Of a stretch of 50,255 bases of DNA, positions 37,796 through 46,523 are shown piece by piece; the stretch's first letter is position 1; every line of letters begins with the position of its first letter. The stretch is from Giesbergeria sp. (lineage in GTDB: Bacteria > Pseudomonadota > Gammaproteobacteria > Burkholderiales > Burkholderiaceae_C). The notes below the pieces were generated by a model. The model saw only the letters and a list, made by a program, of their open reading frames with translations, had not been told where the DNA came from and made no database searches. The DNA is taken from contig NZ_JAQUCA010000022.1 in the NCBI RefSeq assembly GCF_028686475.1, positions 1 to 50,255 on the forward strand. The letters run 5' to 3'. The position numbers and the translations under genes are program-made.

Positions 37796-38783
37796 AGCTG
37801 TCTTCGGCACCACTGCTGATTACCACCTGACCCTCGTCGGCCAGACGACGCACAATTTTGATAATCTCCTTTTGTTGTTCTTCCACTTCGGACAAGCGCA
37901 GGGGGCCGCGTGCTTCCAAGTCTTCTTTGAGCGCCGCCGAGGCACGCTTGGACATGTTGTTGAGAAACTTGTTCATCAACTCGCCCGAAGCACCCTTGAG
38001 GGCAATGATGAGGGTCTCGGAAGCCACCTCGCGCAGCACCACTTGGATAGAACGGTCGTCGAGCTTGACCATGTGCTCGAACACGAACATCTTGTCCATG
38101 ATTTTTTGTGCCAGCTCCGGGTCGTGGCTGCTAATGGACTCCAGCACCGAAGACTCGATGTTGGAACCCAGCAGGTTGATAATTTCTGCCGCTGTTTTAA
38201 CGCCACCGAGCGAGGTTTTGCGAATTTTGTCGCCCCCGGCCAGCACTTTGAACAATACCTCGTTCAAGTCTTTCAGGGCTACCGGCTGGATGCCCTCTAG
38301 CGTGGCCACACGCAGCATCACCTCGCTACGCTGGCGGTCGGTAAACTGCTTGAGTACCGCAGCGGCCTGTTCATAATCCAAATGCACCAGAATAGCGGCG
38401 ATGATTTGCGGGTGCTCGTTGCGCAACAGTTCGGCCACCGACAGCGGGTCCATCCACTTGAGGCTTTCAATCCCTGATACATCACCGCCTTGCAAGATGC
38501 GGTCAATCAGCAAGGATGCCTTATCGTCACCCAAAGCGCGGCGCAATACCGAGCGCACATAGTCGCTGGTATCGGACACCAACAGGCTTTGCGCCGCCGC
38601 CGCATTGGTAAATTTAAGCACCACCTCATTGACTTTGTCGTGCGAGACTGAGCGCATCCGCGCAATGGCCTCGCCCAGCTTTTGCACCTCTTTGGGCGAA
38701 AAATGCTTGAACACCTCGGAGGCTTCTTCCTCGCCCAGAGACATCAAAAACACGGCAGCGTCGTTCAGCCCTTGGTCATCCAT
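37788..38783 (-). CDS. fliG: Flagellar motor switch protein FliG
   Basis: A 331-residue C-ring protein that contacts the stator and generates torque. N-terminal domain with MDDQGLNDAAVFLMSLGEEE, the EHPQ motif in LLRNEHPQIIAAILVHLD in the middle, and the C-terminal charged torque helix region (ALKGASGELMNKFLNNMSKR) are all present. Complete. Its start follows the fliF stop by 37 bases. Confidence 0.97.
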   Translation of the reverse strand: MDDQGLNDAAVFLMSLGEEEASEVFKHFSPKEVQKLGEAIARMRSVSHDKVNEVVLKFTNAAAAQSLLVSDTSDYVRSVLRRALGDDKASLLIDRILQGGDVSGIESLKWMDPLSVAELLRNEHPQIIAAILVHLDYEQAAAVLKQFTDRQRSEVMLRVATLEGIQPVALKDLNEVLFKVLAGGDKIRKTSLGGVKTAAEIINLLGSNIESSVLESISSHDPELAQKIMDKMFVFEHMVKLDDRSIQVVLREVASETLIIALKGASGELMNKFLNNMSKRASAALKEDLEARGPLRLSEVEEQQKEIIKIVRRLADEGQVVISSGAEDSYV

Positions 38784-38820
38784 GATAAAAATCCATTCTT
38801 ATGCAAGTAGGGGGCCAGCT

Positions 38821-40500
38821 TTATTCGCCATTCACCCAAGCTTTCACAATGTTAGCAACTGCAATGGGGTTTTGGCGGGCCAAGGCGCGCGCCTCTTCTA
38901 AGCGATGCTGTTCTGGTGTCAGGTCGCCCGGTGCGGTCAGGGCAGGGCGGTCTGGGATTTCAGCTTCTAGCGCATCCAAGGGCTGCTGTGGGCTGCCATC
39001 GGCATTGGGCGGGGGCGGTACCAGTGCCTTGATGGCCGGACGCACCAAGCCCAACAAGACCAAACCAGCAAACAAAGCAATCCCCACTGGCCAAGCAAAA
39101 CTGCGTGCCAGCTCCAGGGTTTCGGGTTGCTTCCACAGCGGCAAGGCTTCGGCCTTGGCATTGTCGGCTTGGAACGGGGTGTTCATCAGGTTGACCGAAT
39201 CGCCACGCTCGGGGTTAAAGCCGATGGATTCGCGCACCAAGGCGGTCATTTGGGCAATTTGTTCCGGGGTCATGCCTTTGGTAATCGGCACGCCTTTTTC
39301 ATCCACGGCGTTTTGGTAGTTGACCACCACCGCTGCCGTTAAGCGCTTAACCTGACCACTGTTGCCACGGGTGACGCGGATGGTTTTGTCCACTTCGTAA
39401 TTGGTGATGGACTCGCGCTTGCTGTTGCTGATGGCTTTGCTTGCACCGGCAGCGCCGGGGGCGGGATTCGGGCCATTGATGGGGGCAACCGCCGGTTGTG
39501 GCGCTTGCGGCTGGTTGGTAGCAGCACCCGGAATGCCCGTAGGGGGGGCAGGGTCGGCTTGGTTGGTGCTGCTCTCTAATACCTGCTGGCTACGGATAGC
39601 ACCCGCTTCGGCGTTTTGGTTGGGGCGGTGCTGCTCTTGGGTGGATTCGGTGCGACTGAAATCAATCTCTGCCGTCACTTGGGCTTTGACGTTTTCACGC
39701 CCCACCACCGGCTCCAAAATGTCCATCACGCGCTTGGTGTACATCTGCTCAATCTGCTGCACGTACATCAGCTGCTGGGCATCAAAGCCTTTGTCATCCG
39801 TGCCATCGGGCGATTTGGACAACAGCTTGCCAGTATCGTCCAGCACACTCACGGCGGTAGGCTCTAACTCGGGCACGCTGGCGGCCACTAAATGCACAAT
39901 GCCAGCCAATTGGGCCTTGTCTAACATGCGCCCCGGATACAAACTTACCAGCACCGAAGCCGAAGGCTTTTGCTGCTCCCGAAAAAATCCATTTTGGTTG
40001 GGCAGCGCCAAATGCACGCGCGCACTTTGCACCGATGCCAAAGATTGAATCGAGCGCGTCAACTCGCCCTCTAGGCCGCGCTGAAAGTTCAGGCGCTCCT
40101 GAAACTGTGTGGTGCCAAAGCGATTGGTTTCGGTCAGTTCAAAACCCGACACCGAGCCTTTGGGCAGCCCTTGCGAAGCCAAACGCAGGCGAATATCGTG
40201 CACCCGGTCGGTGGGAATCAAAATCGCTCCGCCGCCCTCGGTGTATTTGTAGGGCACATTCATCTGCGCCAACTGCGCCACGATGGCACCGCCATCTTTG
40301 TCACTCAGGTTAGAAAACAACACCTTGTAATCGGGTTGGCGGTTGAGCATCAAGGCCACCAGCACCGCCGCCACCAGCAGGGCGACACCGCCCCCTAAGC
40401 GCAGGCGTTGCCCGTTGTCTAGCGCAGACAGACGCTGCAACCAGACAGGCCGAGCAGGTGGCGAATTGGCATTGGCAGGGAGTTCGGCGATGGCAGACAT
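38821..40500 (-). CDS. fliF: Flagellar MS-ring protein FliF
   Basis: A 559-residue protein forming the inner-membrane MS ring. First transmembrane helix near residues 35-53 (GGVALLVAAVLVALML), the secretin-like ring-building domain (YKVLFSNLSDKDGGAIVAQL; LPKGSVSGFELTETNRFGTT), a Pro/Ala-rich loop (about 320-365), a second helix near residue 445 (FAWPVGIALFAGLVLLGLV) and a FliG-binding tail. First gene of the leftward fliF-to-fliK run. Divergent from fliE, with about 180 bases between. Confidence 0.97.
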   Translation of the reverse strand: MSAIAELPANANSPPARPVWLQRLSALDNGQRLRLGGGVALLVAAVLVALMLNRQPDYKVLFSNLSDKDGGAIVAQLAQMNVPYKYTEGGGAILIPTDRVHDIRLRLASQGLPKGSVSGFELTETNRFGTTQFQERLNFQRGLEGELTRSIQSLASVQSARVHLALPNQNGFFREQQKPSASVLVSLYPGRMLDKAQLAGIVHLVAASVPELEPTAVSVLDDTGKLLSKSPDGTDDKGFDAQQLMYVQQIEQMYTKRVMDILEPVVGRENVKAQVTAEIDFSRTESTQEQHRPNQNAEAGAIRSQQVLESSTNQADPAPPTGIPGAATNQPQAPQPAVAPINGPNPAPGAAGASKAISNSKRESITNYEVDKTIRVTRGNSGQVKRLTAAVVVNYQNAVDEKGVPITKGMTPEQIAQMTALVRESIGFNPERGDSVNLMNTPFQADNAKAEALPLWKQPETLELARSFAWPVGIALFAGLVLLGLVRPAIKALVPPPPNADGSPQQPLDALEAEIPDRPALTAPGDLTPEQHRLEEARALARQNPIAVANIVKAWVNGE

Positions 40501-40597
40501 TTTTTATTCCAATAGGACAGCGCCCGGATACACGGACTTTGCGTGCGTCCGATTATGGGAACTGGCCGCCCTTGCACTCGGCGGATAAGCCCGGCCT

Positions 40598-40614
40598 TTG
40601 GCTTGTTATTTGCC
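40598..40614 (+). promoter_or_regulatory. Weak sigma-54-like promoter candidate before fliE
   Basis: TTGGC at 40598-40602 and TTGCCC at 40610-40615 place GG and GC exactly 10 bases apart, as in sigma-54 -24/-12 elements. It would start transcription about 55 bases before the fliE ATG. The flanking consensus is only partly matched, and many relatives control this class with FlhDC and sigma-70 instead, so this is tentative. Confidence 0.3.
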
Positions 40615-40678
40615 CGGATAGCCGCTGCACTTGTGCCTACCATCACTGCCATCGCCACCTTTTCAGAGCAAGACTATC

Positions 40679-40996
40679 ATGGACATCCGCACTGTCTTTC
40701 CCTCCGCGCCATCTCCTAGCACTGCACCCCTACGCCGCACCCCCGAGACCGGTCAACGCAGCAACGTTGAGGACTTAGGGTTTAGCACAGCCTTTAAGGA
40801 TGCCTTGCAATCGGTCAGTGCCGCGCAAAACCAAACCACACACTTGCAGCGCCAAGTGCAGCTAGAAAACCCCAACGTCAGCTTAGAAGAGACCATGTTG
40901 GCCATGCAAAAGGCGCAAATCGGCTTCCAAGCCTCCTTGCATGTGCGTAACCGCATGGTGCAAGCCTATACCGACATCATGAACATGCAGGTGTGA
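40679..40996 (+). CDS. fliE: Flagellar hook-basal body protein FliE
   Basis: A 105-residue rod adaptor protein joining the MS ring to the proximal rod. I start at ATG 40679 (MDIRTVFPS...), giving the usual length. The conserved C-terminal helix has NVSLEETMLAMQKAQIGFQA and ends RNRMVQAYTDIMNMQV. It is divergent from fliF rather than upstream of it in the same direction, an arrangement less common than fliE-fliF in one operon. A strong terminator follows. Confidence 0.95.
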   Translation: MDIRTVFPSAPSPSTAPLRRTPETGQRSNVEDLGFSTAFKDALQSVSAAQNQTTHLQRQVQLENPNVSLEETMLAMQKAQIGFQASLHVRNRMVQAYTDIMNMQV

Positions 40997-41080
40997 GCCG
41001 CACGTTTGCGCCACGCTTGAGGAGGCATCCATCCATTGAACCCATTTTTTTGCCCCTACCCCCCTCCCAGTTTGCACTGC

Positions 41081-41119
41081 AAAAAGCCCGCCCTGTGTGT
41101 ACCACAGGACGGGCTTTTT
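41081..41119 (+). terminator. Intrinsic terminator after fliE
   Basis: AAAAAGCCCG-C-CCTGTG paired with CACAGG-A-CGGGCTTTTT around a short TGTAC loop. T-runs occur on both strands, so it can work in both directions. Confidence 0.85.
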
Positions 41120-41156
41120 GTTGGCTAGGCGATAGCCGCGCAAAAATCTAACCCCC

Positions 41157-41200
41157 AAAAACTTGCGCCGCCAGCCCCCAACAACAGGGACTGGCGGCGC
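41157..41200 (-). terminator. Intrinsic terminator after fliT
   Basis: On the minus strand GCGCCGCCAG (41191-41200) pairs with CTGGCGGCGC (41165-41174) and is followed by AAGTTTTT. It lies 28 bases after the fliT stop and should end the fliD-fliS-fliT transcript. Confidence 0.8.
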
Positions 41201-41227
41201 AGTGCATTGCGAGGCAATACAGTGATG

Positions 41228-41527
41228 TCAGTGAATCAGCTGGGGCTGGCCAGCAAACATCTGTTCAAACTGGGTCAGCCAAGGCTCGGCCAGACAGCGA
41301 ATTTGTGCATCGTTGTGCAAAATGCGCTGCATGATGCGTATTTTTTCGTGCCGATGCTCGGGCAGCAGCTCCAGCTGTTTGGCTTTGGTACGCAACTGCT
41401 CAATCAGCACCGCACAAGCCGTCTCGTAGCGCACCACGCCATCCCAATCTTTGTGCTGGGCGGCTTCTAACATCTTGACGCTGCTGGCCTCGATGGCTTT
41501 GTAATAGTCGATTAACATTTCTGGCAT
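41228..41527 (-). CDS. fliT: Flagellar protein FliT (chaperone for FliD)
   Basis: A 99-residue helical protein in the normal fliD-fliS-fliT position. FliT chaperones the filament cap FliD and, in enterics, inhibits FlhDC. Sequence features are helices with LIDYYKAIEASSVKMLEAAQ and a second helical pair ending QPQLIH; FliT similarity is generally low, so gene order and size carry the call. It begins 3 bases after fliS. Confidence 0.85.
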   Translation of the reverse strand: MPEMLIDYYKAIEASSVKMLEAAQHKDWDGVVRYETACAVLIEQLRTKAKQLELLPEHRHEKIRIMQRILHNDAQIRCLAEPWLTQFEQMFAGQPQLIH

Positions 41528-41530
41528 GGC

Positions 41531-41989
41531 TCAACCCTCGCTTGTCACCGTGTGGCCGACTGGCGGCACGCTGTCCGGTGCAGAGCTGGCTGCGCCGGGG
41601 TTTTTCATGTCGCTCCAGCCTTGGGCAATCGGCCCAATAATGCGGGCGACCTCTTCTAAGATAGCATCGTCGTTGTGGATGTTGGCCTGCACCAAGCGGG
41701 CCAAACAATATTCATACAAATCGCTCAAATTTTGAGCGATTTGGCCACCGTTTTCGCGGTCCAGGGCGGTGGCCAGCCCTTCTTCAATAATCCGCATTGC
41801 TTTGGCAATGCTGTTACATTTGAGTGCGACATCATCGCGCGCCAAGGCACCCCGCGCTGCGGTGATGGCCTCCAGCACGCCTTGGTACAACAGATGCACC
41901 AGCTGGTGCTGATCCATTGTGTGCATACTGGTCTCAACGTTGATACGCTGATAAGCAGAAGCGGCACGGTTGCGATTGGGGCCAAACAT
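41531..41989 (-). CDS. fliS: Flagellar export chaperone FliS
   Basis: A 152-residue four-helix chaperone that binds the C-terminal helix of flagellin before export. Start ATG 41989 (MFGPNRNRAASAYQRINVET) matches family starts; a longer in-frame ATG at 42034 lacks similarity. Core includes QLVHLLYQGVLEAITAARGA and NLSDLYEYCLARLVQANIHND. The C-terminal 20 residues are Pro/Ser-rich and probably disordered. Confidence 0.95.
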   Translation of the reverse strand: MFGPNRNRAASAYQRINVETSMHTMDQHQLVHLLYQGVLEAITAARGALARDDVALKCNSIAKAMRIIEEGLATALDRENGGQIAQNLSDLYEYCLARLVQANIHNDDAILEEVARIIGPIAQGWSDMKNPGAASSAPDSVPPVGHTVTSEG

Positions 41990-42060
41990 GCTGTCAATCC
42001 TTACGGAAGAATAATAGTGGTAAATATCGGCCAAATGGTCTCAAACTAAAGTGCTATGCC

Positions 42061-43485
42061 TTAGTTAGAGCCTTGCTTATTCCAAGCCGTGACTTGCTGG
42101 CTGACGTAAGAATTGAGGGCATTGAGCGTGGCCATCTTCGAATCCAAAGCGCTGTAACGCGCATTGAGGCGGTTTTCTAGGGTGTTGGCCTTCTCTTTGA
42201 CGCGGTCTTGGTCTTGGCTATTGCGCTTGAGCGACAGTTGCAGCGAGGTATCTTTGGTTTTGAAGAAACCATCGGTACTGAGCATGTCGGTGGCCAATGA
42301 TTTGATACCGGCGGCAATGCCGCTGGCCACGGCATCGGAGCCACGGAACATCTTTTTCAGCTCGTCGGGGTTTTCTAAGGCAGCCGATAGCTTGGCAGAA
42401 TCAATCTCTAAATTGCCGCCACGCTGCACACCCACGCCAATATCGCTCAAGGTTTTATAGACACCAGAACCTTTGGAGGTCGATTGCATCACTGCCCGCA
42501 AGGAGTTTTGCAAACTGACTGCCGTAGAGTCCCCTTGGAACAAACCGGCCTGTTTGGTGGCCGCATCGTATTTGGTGGCCTCGGACAGGTAAGAGTTGAC
42601 GGCGTTGTAGGCATCGACAAAGGCCGTGATATTCGCTTTGACGGCGCTGTTGTCTTTGGTGACGTTAATCTGTACTGTCTTGGTGCCAGTTTCGGGCATT
42701 TTTTCGGCCTTGAAAGTGACACCGGCTACGGTATTGGCAAAAGTGTTGGTGCTAGAGGTGACCGTCAGGCCGTTGACCTTGGCCGTGGCATTGGCAGCAG
42801 CCTGTACGGCTCCAGCCGTGGCATCAATGGCGGTAGTGGCCAAACGGTCAAGCCCACCCGGAGTTCCCCCCGTGGTGGTTACGTTAAAACCTGCTGTTTC
42901 GCCAGTATTTTTGCCGCTTAAAAGCAAACGTTGGCCGCTGGCATCGGTCAGGATAGTGGCCGTGACACCCGCATTAGCACCGTTGATTTTGCTGGCAATA
43001 TCGGCCACGGTGTCGGTGGCCGATACCGTAATATCCACCGACGATGCTGGCGTGTTGCCGGTAAAAGCACCGCTAGCGCCGGGGCCAGCTGCATCCCACT
43101 TGCCCAATGCAATCGTCATGGTGCCCGAGCCGACAATGCCACTGATAGAGTTAGAAGCCGTAGATTGCGCTTTGGCCAGCTGGGTTACTTCGACACTAAA
43201 GCTGGTGGGCAAGGTGCCGCCCACCGCTGTAGCACTGACAAATTCACTACTGGAGGAGCTGGTGGTCACACCATTCCAACCCGTGACGCTGGTAAGCTTG
43301 CTGGCCGCGTCGGACAGGGTAGAGACTAAAGACTTCACTTGGCCAAAGGCCGAAATTTTGGCATTGACGGTGGCCGCTTGCAGCTCTAGCTTTTGCAGTG
43401 GCCGCTTTTCCAGTTCCACCAACTGGGAAACGATGGACTTAACGTCCAGCCCACTACCTACACCGATTGATGAAATGGATGCCAT
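42061..43485 (-). CDS. fliD: Flagellar filament cap protein FliD
   Basis: A 474-residue hook-associated protein 2, which caps the filament and helps flagellin fold in. N-terminus MASISSIGVGSGLDVKSIVS and the FliD_N coiled region (LVELEKRPLQKLELQAATVN) are typical, as are the C-terminal FliD_C region with KGSGVYKTLSDIGVGVQRGG and the terminal coiled coil (SQDQDRVKEKANTLENRLNA, YVSQQVTAWN). Ribosome site CAGGAG precedes ATG 43485. The upstream gap (43486-43673) holds a terminator and no recognisable sigma-28 site. Confidence 0.96.
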   Translation of the reverse strand: MASISSIGVGSGLDVKSIVSQLVELEKRPLQKLELQAATVNAKISAFGQVKSLVSTLSDAASKLTSVTGWNGVTTSSSSSEFVSATAVGGTLPTSFSVEVTQLAKAQSTASNSISGIVGSGTMTIALGKWDAAGPGASGAFTGNTPASSVDITVSATDTVADIASKINGANAGVTATILTDASGQRLLLSGKNTGETAGFNVTTTGGTPGGLDRLATTAIDATAGAVQAAANATAKVNGLTVTSSTNTFANTVAGVTFKAEKMPETGTKTVQINVTKDNSAVKANITAFVDAYNAVNSYLSEATKYDAATKQAGLFQGDSTAVSLQNSLRAVMQSTSKGSGVYKTLSDIGVGVQRGGNLEIDSAKLSAALENPDELKKMFRGSDAVASGIAAGIKSLATDMLSTDGFFKTKDTSLQLSLKRNSQDQDRVKEKANTLENRLNARYSALDSKMATLNALNSYVSQQVTAWNKQGSN

Positions 43486-43610
43486 ATCAAAACTCCTGAA
43501 ATTTCAAGGGAAATTATGGCGCTACGCCAGCGCCGTAAACCGTGGTAAACGTACGCCTAAACCCGCCAATTCGCAAGCTATTGACCTTGTTTGGGGCCAA
43601 AAGTGCCATA

Positions 43611-43648
43611 AAAAAGGCGGCGGCACCGTGGCCACCGCCGCAAAAAAA
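43611..43648 (-). terminator. Intrinsic terminator upstream of fliD
   Basis: GCGGCGG (43617-43623) pairs with CCGCCGC (43635-43641), with TTTTTT following on the minus strand and A-rich sequence on the other side. It lies just after the stop of the ORF at 43674-44018. Confidence 0.7.
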
Positions 43649-43673
43649 TACTTGCAAGGCATCGACGAATCGA

Positions 43674-44018
43674 CTAATACAACAAAACCAACACGTTAGG
43701 AGACAGACGACGCGCTTGGGCTGTCAGGGCTGCGTCGGTGCCTCGCACCATTTGCGTGCGCGACAGCTGGGCTGCCTGCTGCGCTTGGCTGGCGTCGATG
43801 GTGCCTGCCTCTGAAGGGGATGACTGCTCCAACGAAAAACCCGCAGGACTGCGGGTTTGGACGTGGGGCGAGAGGGCATCGGCAGGCTTCTTGTTTGGCG
43901 CTTGCGCTTCCTTTGCCTTCTCGGAGCGGGTTTTTTCTTTTTCGTGCTGCTTCGTTTCTTTGGCTTTTTTTCCCCCTTCTTCCCTCTTTTCTTTTTTCTG
44001 CCACTCGGCGGGTTGCAA
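43674..44018 (-). CDS. Uncharacterised ORF with flagellin C-terminal-like tail
   Basis: A 114-residue frame I do not recognise as a known gene. The first 50 residues are extremely Lys/Glu/Gln-rich (KKEKREEGGKKAKETKQHEK). The last 30 (LSRTQMVRGTDAALTAQARR then LSPNVLVLL) line up with the flagellin tail ([20 protein letters not shown] then LPQGVLSLL): LSR-Q, A-AQA and VLxLL positions agree. That tail is the D0 helix that FliS binds and that carries polymerisation contacts. An intrinsic terminator hairpin lies inside the frame (43835-43858) and another just after it. It may be a real small protein, the 3' relic of a third flagellin gene, or chance. No ribosome site is evident before ATG 44018. 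Confidence 0.4.
   Translation of the reverse strand: MQPAEWQKKEKREEGGKKAKETKQHEKEKTRSEKAKEAQAPNKKPADALSPHVQTRSPAGFSLEQSSPSEAGTIDASQAQQAAQLSRTQMVRGTDAALTAQARRLSPNVLVLLY
43835..43858 (-). terminator. Intrinsic terminator, probably for flagellin gene 1
   Basis: AAACCCGCAG (43849-43858, minus reading) pairs with CTGCGGGTTT and is followed by TTTTT on the minus strand. It is the first strong terminator after fliC at 44104, although it falls within the small ORF at 43674-44018. Confidence 0.7.
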
Positions 44019-44103
44019 CGCTTTGCGGTAGGCTTCAGACGAGAAAGAAGAGGAGGAGCCTAGGGTGGCAACAGCCGAAAAACTCCCCTCCAGCCCCTGC
44101 GGC

Positions 44104-45603
44104 TTATCGCAAAAGTGACAGCACGCCTTGCGGCAGCTGGTTGGCCTGGGCCACCATCGCAGTGCCAGCCTGTTGCAAGATTTGGGCGCGCGACAGGTTG
44201 GCGGTTTCTACCGCAAAGTCGGCATCTTGGATGCGTGACTTGGCCGCAGACATGTTTTCCGACGAATTGCTCAGGTTGCCGATGGCAGTTTCAAAGCGCG
44301 ATTGCATAGCGCCCAGCTTGGCGCGTTCGCTGCTGATGTTGGCAATAGCCGAATCTACGGTTTTGAGGGCCTTGGTGGCACCGTCAAAGCTGGTGATGTC
44401 TAAATCAGCCACGGTGTTCATAGCAGAACCGGTGGTGGCCGCGATGGTACCCGTACCATCGTCAACGCTACCACCCAAAGCATCACCACCGTCAGCGACA
44501 GTAAAGCCTTTGCTGGAATCCAAAGTAACAATGCCTCCTACGGTAGCCAGTGTTCCTAAGGCACCTCCTGTATCGGTAGCAGCAATTGGAGAGGCTTCTG
44601 CGGTACCGTACTGATCCAGCTTGGCCAAGGAAGCAACACCCGCATTAGCCGCACCAGAGTTGCCCACCTGTACATCATTACCGGAGGAATTGGTCAACTC
44701 GATGGCGGTACCTGCCTTGTTGACAGCGGCAGTGACACCCGTTTTGGATGATACATCGTTGATGGCAGTGACAGCAGCAGCCAAACCTTCGGCAGTACCT
44801 GTAGCCGAAATATTGAAGTTGACTGGTGTAGCGGTGGCATTGTCAGACTTCAAGTTGAGCGAATAGGTGCCCGAAGTATCAAAAGAAAGTTCGGCCTTGG
44901 TGATAGCGGTGGCCGTGACACCCGTCTTATCGCTTTGGGCATTGACCAAGCCAGCAATATCTCTGGCTGTGGCATCGGCACCAACGTCCACCGTAGCACT
45001 GCCAGCACTGCCATAAATTTTGGCCGTAGCAGGCGTCATGCCGTTGTTAGCAGTAGATTGTGCGCCCAAACCACTGGCAGCCATCTGGTTGTTACCGTAG
45101 CTGCTGGTACGCATGTTGGCGGTGCCGACCGCGATGGTTTGGTTGGCGTTGGCACCCACTTGGAATTGTTGGCTACCAAACGAACCATCCAACAGCTTTT
45201 TACCGTTGAACTCGGTGGTTTGCGAGATGCGATCCAACTCAGACACCAGCTGGTTGACTTCTTCTTGCAGGGCCTTGCGGTCGCTGGAGCTGTTGGTGGC
45301 GTTGGCCGATTGCACCGCCAGTTCACGCACGCGCTGCAAAATATCGTTAGAAGACTTGAGCGCGCCTTCGGCGGTTTGCGCCAAAGAGATGCCATCGCCT
45401 GCGTTGCGGATAGCTTGGTTGGTGCCCTTGACTTGGCTGGTGAAACGCTCAGAAATGGCCAAGCCAGCAGCGTCGTCCTTGGCGCTGTTGATACGCAAAC
45501 CAGACGACAGGCGGCTGATAGAAGTGTTGAGGGAAGACTGGCTAGTGCTGAGGTTGCGCTGCGCGGTCAGGGAAGCAATGTTGCTATTGATGGTGGATGC
45601 CAT
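44104..45603 (-). CDS. fliC: Flagellin FliC (gene 1)
   Basis: A 499-residue filament subunit. Start ATG 45603 after AGGAG gives the canonical N-terminal D0/D1 ([40 protein letters not shown]), and the C-terminal D0 ends [11 protein letters not shown]. The central domain (about residues 185-395) is Thr/Ala/Gly-rich and variable. An upstream frame to 45669 is ignored. A very good sigma-28 promoter lies 130-160 bases upstream. It is divergent from a second flagellin gene at 46524 that shares both ends. Confidence 0.97.
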   Translation of the reverse strand: MASTINSNIASLTAQRNLSTSQSSLNTSISRLSSGLRINSAKDDAAGLAISERFTSQVKGTNQAIRNAGDGISLAQTAEGALKSSNDILQRVRELAVQSANATNSSSDRKALQEEVNQLVSELDRISQTTEFNGKKLLDGSFGSQQFQVGANANQTIAVGTANMRTSSYGNNQMAASGLGAQSTANNGMTPATAKIYGSAGSATVDVGADATARDIAGLVNAQSDKTGVTATAITKAELSFDTSGTYSLNLKSDNATATPVNFNISATGTAEGLAAAVTAINDVSSKTGVTAAVNKAGTAIELTNSSGNDVQVGNSGAANAGVASLAKLDQYGTAEASPIAATDTGGALGTLATVGGIVTLDSSKGFTVADGGDALGGSVDDGTGTIAATTGSAMNTVADLDITSFDGATKALKTVDSAIANISSERAKLGAMQSRFETAIGNLSNSSENMSAAKSRIQDADFAVETANLSRAQILQQAGTAMVAQANQLPQGVLSLLR

Positions 45604-45735
45604 AACAAATCTCCTAAAGAAACGACTGAAAGATGGCGTTGCCGCCAACAAGGAAACCACAGTATGCACCGGCTTTGGCCTGCTTGCACTGGCCTAGCGC
45701 TCCGATAACAACGCTGTTGCATCCTGGTAGAGAGA

Positions 45736-45762
45736 TTTTCGGACAGTGCAGCCAAAACTTAA
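45736..45762 (-). promoter_or_regulatory. Sigma-28 (FliA) promoter of flagellin gene 1
   Basis: On the minus strand TTAAGTTT, 11 bases, then TCCGAAAA; the E. coli FliA consensus is TAAAGTTT-N11-GCCGATAA. Seven of eight and six of eight positions agree, with the exact spacer. The predicted leader is about 125 bases to ATG 45603. Confidence 0.75.
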
Positions 45763-45822
45763 GGAAAAATTGCAAGATTGGCGCACAAAGTAGCCGCAAG
45801 CCAAGGCAGGCATCGGGCGGCA

Positions 45823-46311
45823 TTACAAGGTCTCGACCTCAAAGCCCACCACGCTGCGCTTTTCCTTGCTGAACTCTACACCGATGAGGTGGATAGGCTC
45901 GCCCCGACTGCGGTATTCATCAGCGTAGCCGCGCTGGCGAATTTGCTCCAATGCCTTGCCTTGGGGCACCAGCTCCAGCACTTTGAACTCGAACAGATAG
46001 ACTTGGCCATTGAACAGTGCTGGCATGTGGCCAAAAAGCAGCTCTCACAAAGAATGCACTGCTGCGAACAATGCGGGCATCAAGAGAACAGTGATACGGC
46101 TTCAGCGCGTGTAGTGTTGCGCTGGGCTTTGGAATCCATATCCGGTCAGGAACTGGCCGAGACGGGAGTTTATGGCTCCCGTGAAACTCCATCCTTTGCA
46201 ACGCATAGGCGTGGAGTAGTTCATGTAGTAGCAGTTGTCTTGGCGAATCAGCGCGAAGGTTTGGATGCCGATGGGAAGCTTTTTGCGTGACAGGGTGATG
46301 GCGTGGCTCAT
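45823..46311 (-). pseudogene. AAA-ATPase-like / PD-(D/E)XK nuclease family protein, internally deleted
   Basis: Two pieces of one family remain. The N-terminus at 46311 (KKLPIGIQTFALIRQDNCYY) is typical of the AAA-ATPase_like domain. The C-terminus at 46050-45823 has QVYLFEFKVLE, AEQIRQRGYADEYRSRGEPI-like GKALEQIRQRGYADEYRSRG, and IHLIGVEFSKEKRSVVGFEV, the PDDEXK_9 nuclease end with E-x-K. Stops and frame changes lie between, and the P-loop region (roughly 350 residues) is missing. The family is common in bacteria, often multicopy, with unknown function. The relic fills the gap between the two divergent flagellin genes. Confidence 0.8.
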
Positions 46312-46435
46312 GGGTGGAATTGTGGCGGTGGCGGTTGTGATTGTGGGGCGCTGGCGGGTTTGTTGCCTGCAATTGGCGCGGGTTTCTGGCGCTTATCGAG
46401 CGAACACGCTGCGCCAGCATCTCCACAATCACCTT

Positions 46436-46462
46436 CATTGTTTCACCCCAGTCCGCCGGGCA
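46436..46462 (+). promoter_or_regulatory. Weak sigma-28-like site before flagellin gene 2
   Basis: CATTGTTT, 11 bases, GCCGGGCA: correct spacer but only five of eight matches in each half. Much poorer than the site before gene 1. If real, the leader is about 55 bases. Confidence 0.3.
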
Positions 46463-46523
46463 GCTTTACGCAAAACCGGCAGATGTATTTGTTTACACCT
46501 CTGTCCCCCGTAGGAGTTATGCG

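Noticed and set aside
45778-46290. 170-residue plus frame between the flagellin genes
   Set aside because: Opposite strand matches a known family at both ends; this frame has no similarity and poor start context.
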